Below, in pieces: positions 9,701 through 19,004 of a DNA stretch of 64,000 nucleotides. Below the pieces are notes generated by a model. The model saw only the letters and a program-made list of their open reading frames with translations, did no database searches and had not been told where the DNA came from. Position numbers and translations under genes: made by a program. Positions within the stretch are counted from its first letter, which is position 1; every line of letters starts with the position of its first letter. The DNA is from Pseudomonas psychrophila (GTDB lineage: Bacteria; Pseudomonadota; Gammaproteobacteria; Pseudomonadales; Pseudomonadaceae), in NCBI RefSeq assembly GCF_001043005.1, contig NZ_JYKZ01000010.1, positions 110,323 to 174,322 on the forward strand. The letters are read 5' to 3'.

Positions 9701-10153
9701 GTTTTCAATGACGCCGACCCTGAGGCCGTAGAGGTCTTCGATATTTTTTGGGGCCGCGCCGCCCTTGTGGGCGAGGATAACGATGGGGAAGTCCAGATAG
9801 GGCCGGGTAAACGCAAGGTACTTTTGGCGTTCAGGCGTCGACATGATGCCGGGCAGCAAGTCGATTTTGCCCTCTTTGGTCTGCGCCAGTACTTCGCTCC
9901 AGCTAGGGGCGGCGACCGGTTTGAGGGTTATACCCAGCCGGTCGCTGATCAGACTGATGTAATCGGCGGCCAGGCCTTTGTAGTTGCCTTGCGCATCGCG
10001 AAATTCAAATGGCGGCCACGTGGTATCAATACCAAGGATCAGCTCAGGATGGTCTTTGAGCCACTGCTGTTCATCATCGGTGAGCGTCAGGGCGTTGGTG
10101 CCCGTGGTCCAAACGACAAGCGACAGTAGCAGGGTGGCCAGCAATCGTGACAT
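6782..10153 (-). CDS. Membrane c-di-GMP enzyme: periplasmic SBP3 sensor, PAS repeats, GGDEF and EAL domains
   Basis: A 1123-residue protein. A signal peptide (MSRLLATLLLSLVVW...) leads to a bacterial extracellular solute-binding family 3 domain (about residues 25-255), so an amino-acid-like ligand is probably sensed in the periplasm. One membrane helix lies near 262-287. Three PAS/PAC modules follow (about 305-680), then GGDEF (about 690-860) with intact RLGGDEF near residue 763. An RxxD inhibitory site (RDVD) lies five residues before the motif. The EAL domain (about 870-1110) has EALLHW, ESF, DDFGTGNSSL and KID. The late motif reads ADGVET where the usual form is AEGVET, so phosphodiesterase activity is uncertain. 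It is a single gene divergent from nothing obvious, downstream of the rpoD terminator. Confidence 0.9.
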   Translation of the reverse strand: MSRLLATLLLSLVVWTTGTNALTLTDDEQQWLKDHPELILGIDTTWPPFEFRDAQGNYKGLAADYISLISDRLGITLKPVAAPSWSEVLAQTKEGKIDLLPGIMSTPERQKYLAFTRPYLDFPIVILAHKGGAAPKNIEDLYGLRVGVIENYAPHELLRAQYPDLNIVALPNVSSALQALATDQVDAMVGDLASSVWSLRQLKLDGLYVSGETPYRFQLAMAVPKSQTVLLELLDKVLADISPSETESIQQYWVGNISDYRALWRTLLLYVLPGALLLIIVLLVVVRINRRLSSEISRRTSLEQELRSSEHHYRGMIESLSAIAWEARLDGDTYTYVSPQAEALLGYPIAEWLSLGFWDRILHPDDLARARAYREKEVSANCDHSLDYRVITADGNTLWLRDIASITTHNQQIVLRGLMINISETKQTEEALQLSEEKFVKVFHASPNGLLVSRKSDGLLIEINAGFSRLSGYDNASALHHSTFDLHLWVDFQQRREVLRLLEQDGFVRDFSCNFRHKDGHIRLCEISCYPLIIGAEDCILTLIHDITERHQMQEKLLQTATVFESTAEGIIFTDPQQKITAVNRAFTEITGYSESEVLGQTPRILASGQHDKVFFAAMWHQLSNADNWQGEISNKRKNGEIYPNWLTISAVRNSDNLITHFVAVFSDISSLKHAQARLDHQAHHDPLTNLPNRLLFENRLCEVLADQRRNGQRSAVLFLDLDRFKNINDSLGHPVGDLLLKGIATRLKEQLRDVDTVARLGGDEFIILLPGLKQTNDAQMIAHKLLACFNAPFLAGEHELFISASIGTSVFPDDGDDVATLVKNADLAMYHSKLKGRNRVERYSHDLGSQASARVVLSHELRRALERGQVSLLYLPKISLDDFSLVGAEALLHWVHPILGEIPHERLIHLAEENGMIIQIGDWMLERACQQLHSWHQVYTPFGAISVNLASAQLHQPGLLEHIQHLLNTCMLKPGFLQLKITESFITCQAEEACEALHRLKQLGVKLSIDDFGTGNSSLSYLKRLPLDTLKIDSSFIKGLPDDVHDAAIVHAIITLGHSLQLTIIADGVETGAQRAFLAQAGCEHIQGAIVSAPLSAEKFAATFLRISISDFSDSTTEKPSL

Positions 10154-10239
10154 GCGCGTCTCTTCAGTGCGCCTGGATGCATCCAGTGTAGTCGGGCTGT
10201 GGCAGGGGGAGGGTGCAGGAGGGGTTTTAGCTATAAAGC

Positions 10240-10266
10240 AAAACCCCCGGCAGGGCCGGGGGTTTT
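10240..10266 (-). terminator. rpoD operon terminator
   Basis: A perfect 12-bp stem (AAAACCCCCGGC / GCCGGGGGTTTT) with loop AGG, four bases after the rpoD stop. Read leftward it ends in TTTT, a textbook intrinsic terminator. Confidence 0.92.
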
Positions 10267-10270
10267 GTTA

Positions 10271-12118
<1,848 letters not shown>

Positions 12119-12185
12119 AACACCCTATCCACTGAAGGTCTTGGCGGGCAAAAAACAAGCCGAGGATTATACCTTAGCTATGACC

Positions 12186-14141
12186 TCACGCGCCAGTTGA
12201 GGTCGGGTTTGATGCGGGATTATTGCGACTTAGAAGGTCGCGTAACTGATTTTTTTCTTCGCTACTTAGCTCGCCTTGACGTGCTTTTCGAAGAAGTTGC
12301 TCTAGATTTCGCTCGCGTTGGCGAGCTGACAAGCTAGTTATGGTGTCGAAAAACTGTTGTTCAAGGTTGTCGGCATCAATTAGCCATTCCTTTTCCAGCA
12401 GTCTTTGCAGCAAGCGGCCCTGTTCAGTGCCGTGCCAGCGGGACAGTAGCTGTATAGAGCTTAGCTTAGGATTTTTCTGTACGGCCTCTACCAGAGCAAT
12501 CAATAGCTGGTTATTAGTCTGGTCTTCTGCAGCAAAGTGCCCGGCATCCTCAACTTTTTTGGCCAGTTGCGGATGGTGCAGCAGGGTGCGCAGGGCTGTC
12601 AGTGTAGGCGGTTCAACGCCTACGGGGATCCAGGCCTGCTCGCGCTCGCCGCCACGCTTGCCTTTTTTGTCCCAGGGCTTGTTTTCCCACTTTTTGCCGC
12701 CGGCACCAGACTTTTTCGGAGTCCATTCCTGTTGAGGGATGTACATGTCCGGTTGCTGGAAGTCGCCGTAGTCGGGCATTGCATCGTAATCAATGCCGGG
12801 GTCGTAAGTCGGTTGGACCTGGGGTTTTGCAGGTGCGTTTTGCGCCAGTTGACTGACTGTCTCGCTGGTGAGGCCGGTAATTTCGCTCAGGCGCTGACGC
12901 ATCAAGGTCCGCAGGTTTGCGCCCGGGACTTTGTCGATCAGCGGTGCTGCCAGCGTGGCCATATGAGCTTTGCCTTCCAGCGAGCGAGGGTCAGCTTCTT
13001 CGGTTAATTGCTGGAAGAAGTAATCGGCCAGTGGCTGTGCGTGCTGGTTGATGCGGGCCTTGAAGGCGTCAGTACCTTCGGAGCGCACCAGTGTGTCCGG
13101 GTCTTCGCCTTCGGGCAGGAACAAAAAGCGTGCGCGCCGACCGTCCTGCAAGCACGGCAGTGTGGCTTCCAGTGCGCGCCAGGCGGCATTGCGGCCTGCC
13201 TGGTCGCCGTCAAAACAGAACAGCACGCTGGGCACCACGCGAAACAGGCGTTTCATGTGTTCTTCGCTGGTGGCGGTGCCCAGTGTGGCGACGGCATTGC
13301 GCAGGCCTTGCTGGGCCAGTGCAATGACGTCCATGTAGCCTTCAACCACGATGATTTCGTCGAGGCTACGATTGAATTTGCGTGCTTCGAACAGCCCGTA
13401 CAGTTCCTGGCCTTTATGAAAGACCGGGGTTTCAGGGGAGTTCAGGTATTTGGGCTTGTCATCGCCCAGCACTCGGCCACCGAAGGCGATGATGCGACCA
13501 CGACTGTCGCGGATCGGAAACATGACGCGATCGCGAAAACGGTCGTAGCGTTTGCCGGTCTCGGCGTTCTCCACCAGCAGGCCGGCATCGATCATCGCTT
13601 TTTGCTGCAGCGTGTCACTGCTTAAGTGCTTGTACAGGTTGTCCCAGCCTGGCGGGGCGAATCCCAGGCCGAAGTCGCGGGCGATTTCGCCAGTCAGGCC
13701 GCGGCCCTTCAAGTAGTCCACGGCTGCTTTGCGTGCTGGATGGATTTTTAAGGCCTGGCGATAAAAATCAGCCGCCGCAGTCAGAAGTGGGTAGAGCGGA
13801 GAGTCAGTCGGTTGCCGCGGTTTATGTGGGCGGCCGCTTTCTTCTCTCGGAATCTCCATGCCGGCGGCTTTGGCCAGTTCTTCGACAGCCTGGGGGAAGT
13901 CCAGATTGTCGTGGTCCATGATGAAGCCGAGGGCGTTGCCACCCGCGCCGCAGCCAAAGCAGTAATAAAACTGTTTGTCAGGGCTGACGCTGAAAGACGG
14001 GGTTTTTTCTTTGTGGAAGGGGCAGCAGGCAGTGTAATTTTTGCCGGCTTTCTTCATTTGCACGCGAGAGCTAACGACATCGACGATATCGGTACGGTTC
14101 AGAAGGTCGTCAATAAAGCTCTGGGGGATTAACCCGGCCAT
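12186..14141 (-). CDS. dnaG: DNA primase DnaG
   Basis: 651 residues. It makes RNA primers for chromosome replication. The N-terminal zinc-binding domain is complete (CPFHKEKTPSFSV then YYCFGCGAGG). The central RNA polymerase/TOPRIM fold shows VVEGYMDVIAL and the acidic FDGDQAGRNAAW. The C-terminal 150 residues, after a linker rich in Lys, Gly and Trp (about 465-510), form the DnaB-helicase-binding domain. The linker is longer and less regular than in enteric DnaG, as is common in Pseudomonas. Leftward, between rpsU and rpoD. Confidence 0.98.
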   Translation of the reverse strand: MAGLIPQSFIDDLLNRTDIVDVVSSRVQMKKAGKNYTACCPFHKEKTPSFSVSPDKQFYYCFGCGAGGNALGFIMDHDNLDFPQAVEELAKAAGMEIPREESGRPHKPRQPTDSPLYPLLTAAADFYRQALKIHPARKAAVDYLKGRGLTGEIARDFGLGFAPPGWDNLYKHLSSDTLQQKAMIDAGLLVENAETGKRYDRFRDRVMFPIRDSRGRIIAFGGRVLGDDKPKYLNSPETPVFHKGQELYGLFEARKFNRSLDEIIVVEGYMDVIALAQQGLRNAVATLGTATSEEHMKRLFRVVPSVLFCFDGDQAGRNAAWRALEATLPCLQDGRRARFLFLPEGEDPDTLVRSEGTDAFKARINQHAQPLADYFFQQLTEEADPRSLEGKAHMATLAAPLIDKVPGANLRTLMRQRLSEITGLTSETVSQLAQNAPAKPQVQPTYDPGIDYDAMPDYGDFQQPDMYIPQQEWTPKKSGAGGKKWENKPWDKKGKRGGEREQAWIPVGVEPPTLTALRTLLHHPQLAKKVEDAGHFAAEDQTNNQLLIALVEAVQKNPKLSSIQLLSRWHGTEQGRLLQRLLEKEWLIDADNLEQQFFDTITSLSARQRERNLEQLLRKARQGELSSEEKNQLRDLLSRNNPASNPTSTGA

Positions 14142-14556
14142 GGCGTTCTCGTCATCACTGCGCAGAAATAGGTCCGTATAAAAGGCTTGGTCATCGCGCG
14201 TGCAGGCGAATGCTCTGCTCGATCGTGGGGCGTCTGCTCAATTATTTCGGGGAAGTGTATCTGCCGAAACCCGTTCTGCTCATTTTAATCAGAGTGAGTG
14301 GGATCGATAATTTTTACGCTCTGAGTCCGGCACTGACCAATGGCTGGTCTCGGATAGCTCATAAGCAGGCACTGGAGAGGTGCCTTGGGCTGATCGTCTT
14401 TAAGGAAAATCAGAGAGGTGTGCTCGTCGGTAGCCTTGGAAGGCTCGTCAGTAAAGACGTGCACCGCTGGCTATTAGGCCAGGTCTGACGTGATGTAGCG
14501 CTTGTCGCGGTCGCATCTGCGGCCTTGACGATAAAGCATGTAACCTTCAACAACTG
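14142..14556. other. Gene-poor gap upstream of dnaG; no yqeY
   Basis: About 415 bp between dnaG and the rpsU terminator hold no gene I can support. Several pseudomonads, including P. aeruginosa, have a GatB/YqeY-domain gene here; neither strand shows any such sequence. The only long frame is plus-strand 14210-14488 (92 codons). It uses rare codons (AGA, ATA, TTA) unlike its neighbours, has no good ribosome binding site and resembles nothing I know. The region probably carries a dnaG promoter. Confidence 0.55.
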
Positions 14557-14562
14557 CCTACG

Positions 14563-14581
14563 GCCCGGCTTTAGGCCGGGC
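14563..14581 (-). terminator. Hairpin after rpsU, within the macromolecular synthesis operon
   Basis: A perfect 7-bp GC stem (GCCCGGC / GCCGGGC) with a 5-base loop lies 32 bp beyond the rpsU stop. It has no T-run on the minus strand. Its place between rpsU and dnaG matches the partial terminator known in the E. coli operon, which lowers dnaG expression relative to rpsU. Confidence 0.55.
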
Positions 14582-14612
14582 TTGGCAGAAGCGTGCTACG
14601 AACGTCTGTGTA

Positions 14613-14828
14613 TTAGTACAGACGAACGGCGCGGCGCTGCTCGCGCTGAACTTTCTTCGCGTGACGCTTAACAGCAGCTGCTGCTTTACGTTTACGCTCA
14701 GAAGTCGGCTTCTCGTAAAATTCGCGGCTGCGAACTTCAGCCAGAACACCGGCTTTTTCGCAGGAGCGCTTGAAACGACGCAGAGCTACGTCGAAGGGTT
14801 CGTTCTCTTTTACTTTGACGGCTGGCAT
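14613..14828 (-). CDS. rpsU: 30S ribosomal protein S21
   Basis: 71 residues, very basic, starting [20 protein letters not shown]. The central motif [20 protein letters not shown] and the basic tail ([14 protein letters not shown]) are diagnostic of bS21. It is the first gene of the leftward rpsU-dnaG-rpoD unit and is divergent from tsaD across 198 bp that must hold both promoters. Confidence 0.98.
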
Positions 14829-15026
14829 CCAGAGCTACCTTCATTCATTACCGGGGTCAACGTCTCAAGGCAAAATCGCGTTGGAAGACGTCGGTTTTTA
14901 AGGGTTGCGGATGTTAACCCCTCATCGACCGGAATGCAAAGCCTCTGATCGAAAACCGCTGGCCGGGGGCGGGAGTGGCGACTATTATGCGCGCCTTCGA
15001 ATTTAGCCTCTACAAGGCGTAAACCC

Positions 15027-16052
15027 ATGCTAGTACTGGGATTAGAAACCTCCTGCGACGAAACCGGCGTCGCGCTATACGACAGTGAACGCGGGCTTTT
15101 GGCCGATGCACTGTTCAGTCAGATCGACCTTCACCGCGCTTATGGCGGTGTGGTTCCGGAGCTGGCTTCAAGGGATCACGTCAAACGCATGCTGCCCTTG
15201 ATTCGTCAGGTGCTGGCTGAGGCTGACTGCGTGCCTACCGAGATTGACGCGATTGCCTACACGGCTGGCCCGGGATTGGTCGGAGCCCTTCTGGTTGGGG
15301 CTTCTTGCGCTCAGGCGCTGGCCTTTGCCTGGGGTATTCCGGCCCTCGGTGTTCATCACATGGAAGGCCATTTGTTGGCTCCGATGCTGGAAGAGCAGCC
15401 CCCGGAATTTCCGTTCGTCGCTTTGTTGGTGTCGGGCGGTCATACGCAGTTGGTTCGCGTTGATGGCATCGGCCAATACGAGTTGTTGGGCGAGACGCTG
15501 GATGACGCTGCGGGTGAGGCGTTCGACAAGACTGCGAAGATGATGGGTCTCAACTATCCGGGCGGTCCTGAGATCGCTCGATTGGCCGCTCAGGGCGTTG
15601 CGGGGCGTTTTGTGTTCCCCAGGCCCATGACTGATCGACCGGGGCTGCAGTTCAGCTTCAGCGGCCTCAAGACCTTCGCCTTGAACACCTGGCAGCGCTG
15701 TGTCGCGGCGGGCGACGATACTGAGCAAACCCGTTGCGATATCTCCCTGGCGTTTCAGCAGGCAGTGGTTGAGACACTAACGATCAAGTGCAAGCGCGCG
15801 TTGAAGCACGCGGGGATGAAGCGTCTGGTGATTGCGGGTGGGGTGAGTGCCAACAAGGCGTTGCGTGTATCGCTCGAAAAAATGCTCGGCGATATGAATG
15901 GCAATGTTTATTACGCTCGGCCGGAATTTTGCACGGATAACGGCGCGATGATTGCGTTTGCCGGTTGTCAGCGCTTACAGGCCGGTCAGCACGAAACATT
16001 GGCGATCAGTGTGCAGGCGCGCTGGCCGATGGAGCAATTGAAGCCCCTGTAA
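15027..16052 (+). CDS. tsaD: tRNA N6-threonylcarbamoyladenosine transferase TsaD
   Basis: 341 residues. It transfers the threonylcarbamoyl group to A37 of tRNAs that read ANN codons, working with TsaB, TsaC and TsaE. The N-terminal MLVLGLETSCDETGVALYD and the metal-binding HHMEGH (about residues 111-116) identify the Kae1/Gcp family. VSGGHTQLV and the C-terminal CTDNGAMIAFAG complete the nucleotide-binding fold. It is monocistronic and convergent with plsY. Confidence 0.98.
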   Translation: MLVLGLETSCDETGVALYDSERGLLADALFSQIDLHRAYGGVVPELASRDHVKRMLPLIRQVLAEADCVPTEIDAIAYTAGPGLVGALLVGASCAQALAFAWGIPALGVHHMEGHLLAPMLEEQPPEFPFVALLVSGGHTQLVRVDGIGQYELLGETLDDAAGEAFDKTAKMMGLNYPGGPEIARLAAQGVAGRFVFPRPMTDRPGLQFSFSGLKTFALNTWQRCVAAGDDTEQTRCDISLAFQQAVVETLTIKCKRALKHAGMKRLVIAGGVSANKALRVSLEKMLGDMNGNVYYARPEFCTDNGAMIAFAGCQRLQAGQHETLAISVQARWPMEQLKPL

Positions 16053-16096
16053 ACGCTGTGTCTGGATCGCACGTGAGGTTTTTTCACGGGCAATAT

Positions 16097-16666
16097 TCAG
16101 AAATGCCGTTCGCGCCCAGCCATCAGGTCGCGTAAATTGCCGCGGTGGCGCCAGACAATCAGTGCCGTCAGGACGCTCATGGGTAGCAGGGCGGCAGGCT
16201 CTTGCCAGGCCAGCAATGGCAGGGTCAGGGGTGTGGCGATCAACGCGGCCAGTGAGCTGGTGCGGGTCAGTTGAAAGGTCAGCAGCCAGGCTGCGACCGC
16301 CAGCAATGCCGCAGGCGGGTAAAGCCCCAGCAGCATGCCTGCAGCCGTGGCGACACCTTTGCCGCCGCGAAAGCGGAAGTACGCAGGGTACATGTGCCCG
16401 ACGACGGCGCAGATGCCGATCCAGGCCTGGTCTTGGAGCGAGAAATCCAGTTGATAGGCCAGCAGGACGGGTAAAAGCCCCTTGCACAGGTCGCCGAGCA
16501 AGGTCAGGACGGCAAGCTTTTTGCCAGCCAGACGCAACATGTTGGTTGCGCCTGCATTGCCGGAGCCACTCATTCGCGGATCGGGAGTTCCCGTCAGGCG
16601 GCTGAGCAAAATGGCAAAGGACAGAGAGCCGAGCAGGTAGGCGAGGGTCGCCAGTAACCAAAACAT
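16097..16666 (-). CDS. plsY: Glycerol-3-phosphate acyltransferase PlsY
   Basis: 189 residues, an integral membrane enzyme that acylates sn-glycerol 3-phosphate with acyl-phosphate, the first step of phospholipid synthesis. Family motifs are visible: SGNAGATNMLR after the first helix and RGGKGVATAAG in the middle. There are about five hydrophobic segments. Leftward, divergent from folB with a 74-bp gap. Confidence 0.96.
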   Translation of the reverse strand: MFWLLATLAYLLGSLSFAILLSRLTGTPDPRMSGSGNAGATNMLRLAGKKLAVLTLLGDLCKGLLPVLLAYQLDFSLQDQAWIGICAVVGHMYPAYFRFRGGKGVATAAGMLLGLYPPAALLAVAAWLLTFQLTRTSSLAALIATPLTLPLLAWQEPAALLPMSVLTALIVWRHRGNLRDLMAGRERHF

Positions 16667-16740
16667 GCTAACTATTCCGGGCGAGGACGCCCTGATTCTA
16701 ACGGGGCATTGCGCCCTTGTCGTGCTGCGGAGAAGAGTGC

Positions 16741-17094
16741 TTGGACAGAGTGTTTATCGAAGGCCTGGAAGTCGACACCGTAATTGGTGCTTATGACTGG
16801 GAACGTGGCATCCGTCAGTGTCTGCGTCTTGACCTGAGTTTTGCGTGGGACAACCGTCCGGCTGCCGCTGGCGATGATCTGACGCTGGCTCTCGATTATG
16901 CGAGCGTTTCCACGCGCATTCAGGTATTTGCCGAGCAAGCTCAGTTCCAGCTGGTGGAAACCTTTGCAGAGCGTCTGGCGCAAGTATTGATGAGTGAGTT
17001 CAATATTCCCTGGTTGCACCTCAAACTGACCAAGCCTGGTGCCGTTGCAGCGGCCGCCGGGGTTGGCGTGGAGATTGAGCGCGGATGTCGCTAA
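16741..17094 (+). CDS. folB: Dihydroneopterin aldolase FolB
   Basis: 117 residues with a TTG start at 16741, preceded by GGAG eight bases upstream. Another in-frame TTG at 16717 would add eight residues (SCCGEEC-type) not seen in the family. It starts as DRVFIEGLEVDTVIGAYDWE, the FolB signature. It converts dihydroneopterin to 6-hydroxymethyl-dihydropterin in folate synthesis. Its last codons overlap folK by 10 bp, so the two consecutive folate steps are coupled. Confidence 0.95.
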   Translation: MDRVFIEGLEVDTVIGAYDWERGIRQCLRLDLSFAWDNRPAAAGDDLTLALDYASVSTRIQVFAEQAQFQLVETFAERLAQVLMSEFNIPWLHLKLTKPGAVAAAAGVGVEIERGCR

Positions 17095-17612
17095 CTCAGG
17101 TTTATCTCGGGCTGGGCAGTAATATCGAGCGCGAAAAACACTTGCTGGCGGGGCTTGAGGCTCTGGCTGATTTTTTGTGCGACATGCACTGCTCTGCGGT
17201 GTTTGAAAGTCAGCCTGTGGGTATCAAAAGCGGGCCGTTTTTCAATCTAGTGGTGTCGGCGAAAACCGATTTACCACTGATCGAGTTAAGTCGACGTTTA
17301 AAGCTGATCGAGGCTGATAACGGACGTTATGCTCAAGATCGCAAAGGGTTGCCTCTGGATATCGACGTGCTGTTTTACGGCGATCTGGTCGGTAATTTTG
17401 ACGGGTTGACGTTGCCACGTGCAGAGATTCTCAAGAACGCTTTCGTATTGTGGCCACTGTCTTTGATAGCCCCAGACAAAGTGCATCCTGGTGTGGGCAA
17501 GCCTCTTGCTCAGATGTGGGCAGAGGCAAAGATCGATCAAGTGCTCGCGCCTGCTGCATTTGAGTGGCGGGGCGAGCAGTTAACGCCGCTGGAGATGCTT
17601 TCGCATCTGTAG
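17085..17612 (+). CDS. folK: 2-amino-4-hydroxy-6-hydroxymethyldihydropteridine pyrophosphokinase FolK
   Basis: 175 residues. The N terminus YLGLGSNIEREKHL, the motif GPFFNLVV and the active-site block RKGLPLDIDVLFYGD are those of HPPK. It follows FolB in the pathway and transfers pyrophosphate from ATP to the pterin. Its stop lies at the edge of a REP-type inverted repeat that probably ends the transcript. Confidence 0.97.
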   Translation: MSLTQVYLGLGSNIEREKHLLAGLEALADFLCDMHCSAVFESQPVGIKSGPFFNLVVSAKTDLPLIELSRRLKLIEADNGRYAQDRKGLPLDIDVLFYGDLVGNFDGLTLPRAEILKNAFVLWPLSLIAPDKVHPGVGKPLAQMWAEAKIDQVLAPAAFEWRGEQLTPLEMLSHL

Positions 17613-17700
17613 CCGCTGCCGCAGGCTGCGATAAGGGCCGTAGGCCCTTCGATATTTCGGGGCTGCTTCGCACCCCATCGCAGCCTGCGGCAGCGGCTAC
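17609..17700. repeat. REP-type inverted repeat pair (family A)
   Basis: Two perfect 24-base arms in inverted orientation, 17609-17632 and 17677-17700. They begin and end with the GTAG/CTAC tetranucleotide typical of Pseudomonas REPs (core CCGCTGCCGCAGGCTGCG). Between them is a second small hairpin (GGGCC/GGCCC). It sits between the convergent folK and cca genes, a typical place for such elements. Confidence 0.85.
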
Positions 17701-17712
17701 AGAAGTTCTGAG

Positions 17713-18942
17713 TCAGTATTTTTCCGCAGCTTTGTAGGCCTGTAGCGCCTTGAGCCGCTCGTGCTTCAGTGCCTCACCCAGTTCGGGGCCTTTGAAGCCC
17801 TGCTCCAGCAGTGGTTGCACGGCCACGGCCAGTGCGGCTCGAGCTGCGCCGCGCAAGTAGTCAGCTTGCGGGTATGGTCGATTTTCCAGCCCCAGGCGCC
17901 CTCTGGCGTCCATCTCGCATGCCGCGATAAATTCCTCGAATCGCTGCGGGCGACGGTATACGTCAAAGCGCTGCAATAACTCCAGTAGCGTCGACGCCTT
18001 GAGCTCAAGAGCTCGATGGCCGTGGGTGTGGTACTCGCCCACCAGCACTGCCAGTTCCTGACAATCCCTCGGCACTTTGTAGCGATCATTTACGGCTTTG
18101 ATCAGGCGCAACCCTTTGTGCTCGTGGGCAATGTGCCTTGGCCAGTCTTTCTCCGGTGTAAGCCCCTTGCCAAGGTCGTGCAGAAGGCAAGCCCAGCGAA
18201 CGGTCAGCGGTTGTTTGTGCAGTGCAGATTGCTCCAGAACGCTCAGGGTATGAACGCCGCTGTCGATTTCCGGGTGGTGGGCAGGGGGCTGCGGCACGCC
18301 AAACAATGCGTTCACCTCGGGCAGCAGCACCTCGAGCGCGTCACAGCTACGCAATACTTCGATAAACACCTGAGGCTGGTCTTCCATCAGTGCGCGGGAA
18401 ATTTCTTTCCAGCAGCGCTCCGGGGTCAAGGCTTGTAGTTCGCCGGATCTGGACAGTTGGCGCATCAGTTCCAGTGTCTCTGGTGCGATGCTAAAGCCAA
18501 GGCTCGCGTAGCGTGCGGCAAACCGGGCCACGCGAAGGACTCTGAGGGGATCTTCGGCGAATGCGGGGGAAACGTGGCGTAAAATACGCTCCTCAAGATC
18601 GCGCAGGCCATTGTAAGGGTCAGTGACATTACCAGCTTCGTCCTCGGCCATCGCATTGATGGTCAGGTCGCGACGTATCAGATCTTCCTCGAGGGTGACG
18701 TCTGGGCTGGCATGGAAGATAAAGCCCCCATAACCCTGACCACTTTTGCGCTCGGTGCGGGCCAACGCATATTCGTCGCCAGTTTTTGGGTGAAGAAATA
18801 CCGGGAAGTCTGAGCCTACGGGGCGAAACCCCATGGATAGCATTTGCTCGGCCGTTGCGCCAACCACCACCCAATCAATGTCGGTGACAGGCTTGCCCAG
18901 CAGGCGATCACGTACGGCGCCGCCAACTTTATAGATCTGCAT
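17713..18942 (-). CDS. cca: CCA-adding tRNA nucleotidyltransferase
   Basis: 409 residues. It adds or repairs the 3' CCA of tRNAs. The N-terminal MQIYKVGGAVRDRLLG and DIDWVVVGAT give the nucleotidyltransferase active site with the DxD pair. RRDLTINAMAED and EDPLRVLRVARFAARY follow. The C-terminal HD domain (LLHDLGKG, HEHKGL) marks the bacterial multifunctional class I/II type with phosphohydrolase activity. Leftward; upstream is the spoVR gene with a 62-bp gap. Confidence 0.97.
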   Translation of the reverse strand: MQIYKVGGAVRDRLLGKPVTDIDWVVVGATAEQMLSMGFRPVGSDFPVFLHPKTGDEYALARTERKSGQGYGGFIFHASPDVTLEEDLIRRDLTINAMAEDEAGNVTDPYNGLRDLEERILRHVSPAFAEDPLRVLRVARFAARYASLGFSIAPETLELMRQLSRSGELQALTPERCWKEISRALMEDQPQVFIEVLRSCDALEVLLPEVNALFGVPQPPAHHPEIDSGVHTLSVLEQSALHKQPLTVRWACLLHDLGKGLTPEKDWPRHIAHEHKGLRLIKAVNDRYKVPRDCQELAVLVGEYHTHGHRALELKASTLLELLQRFDVYRRPQRFEEFIAACEMDARGRLGLENRPYPQADYLRGAARAALAVAVQPLLEQGFKGPELGEALKHERLKALQAYKAAEKY

Positions 18943-19004
18943 AAAAAACCTCCGTTAGCGCGACAGGATAGCGCGTGCGCGGCGTTAACGGAGGTCTGTG
19001 TGCG

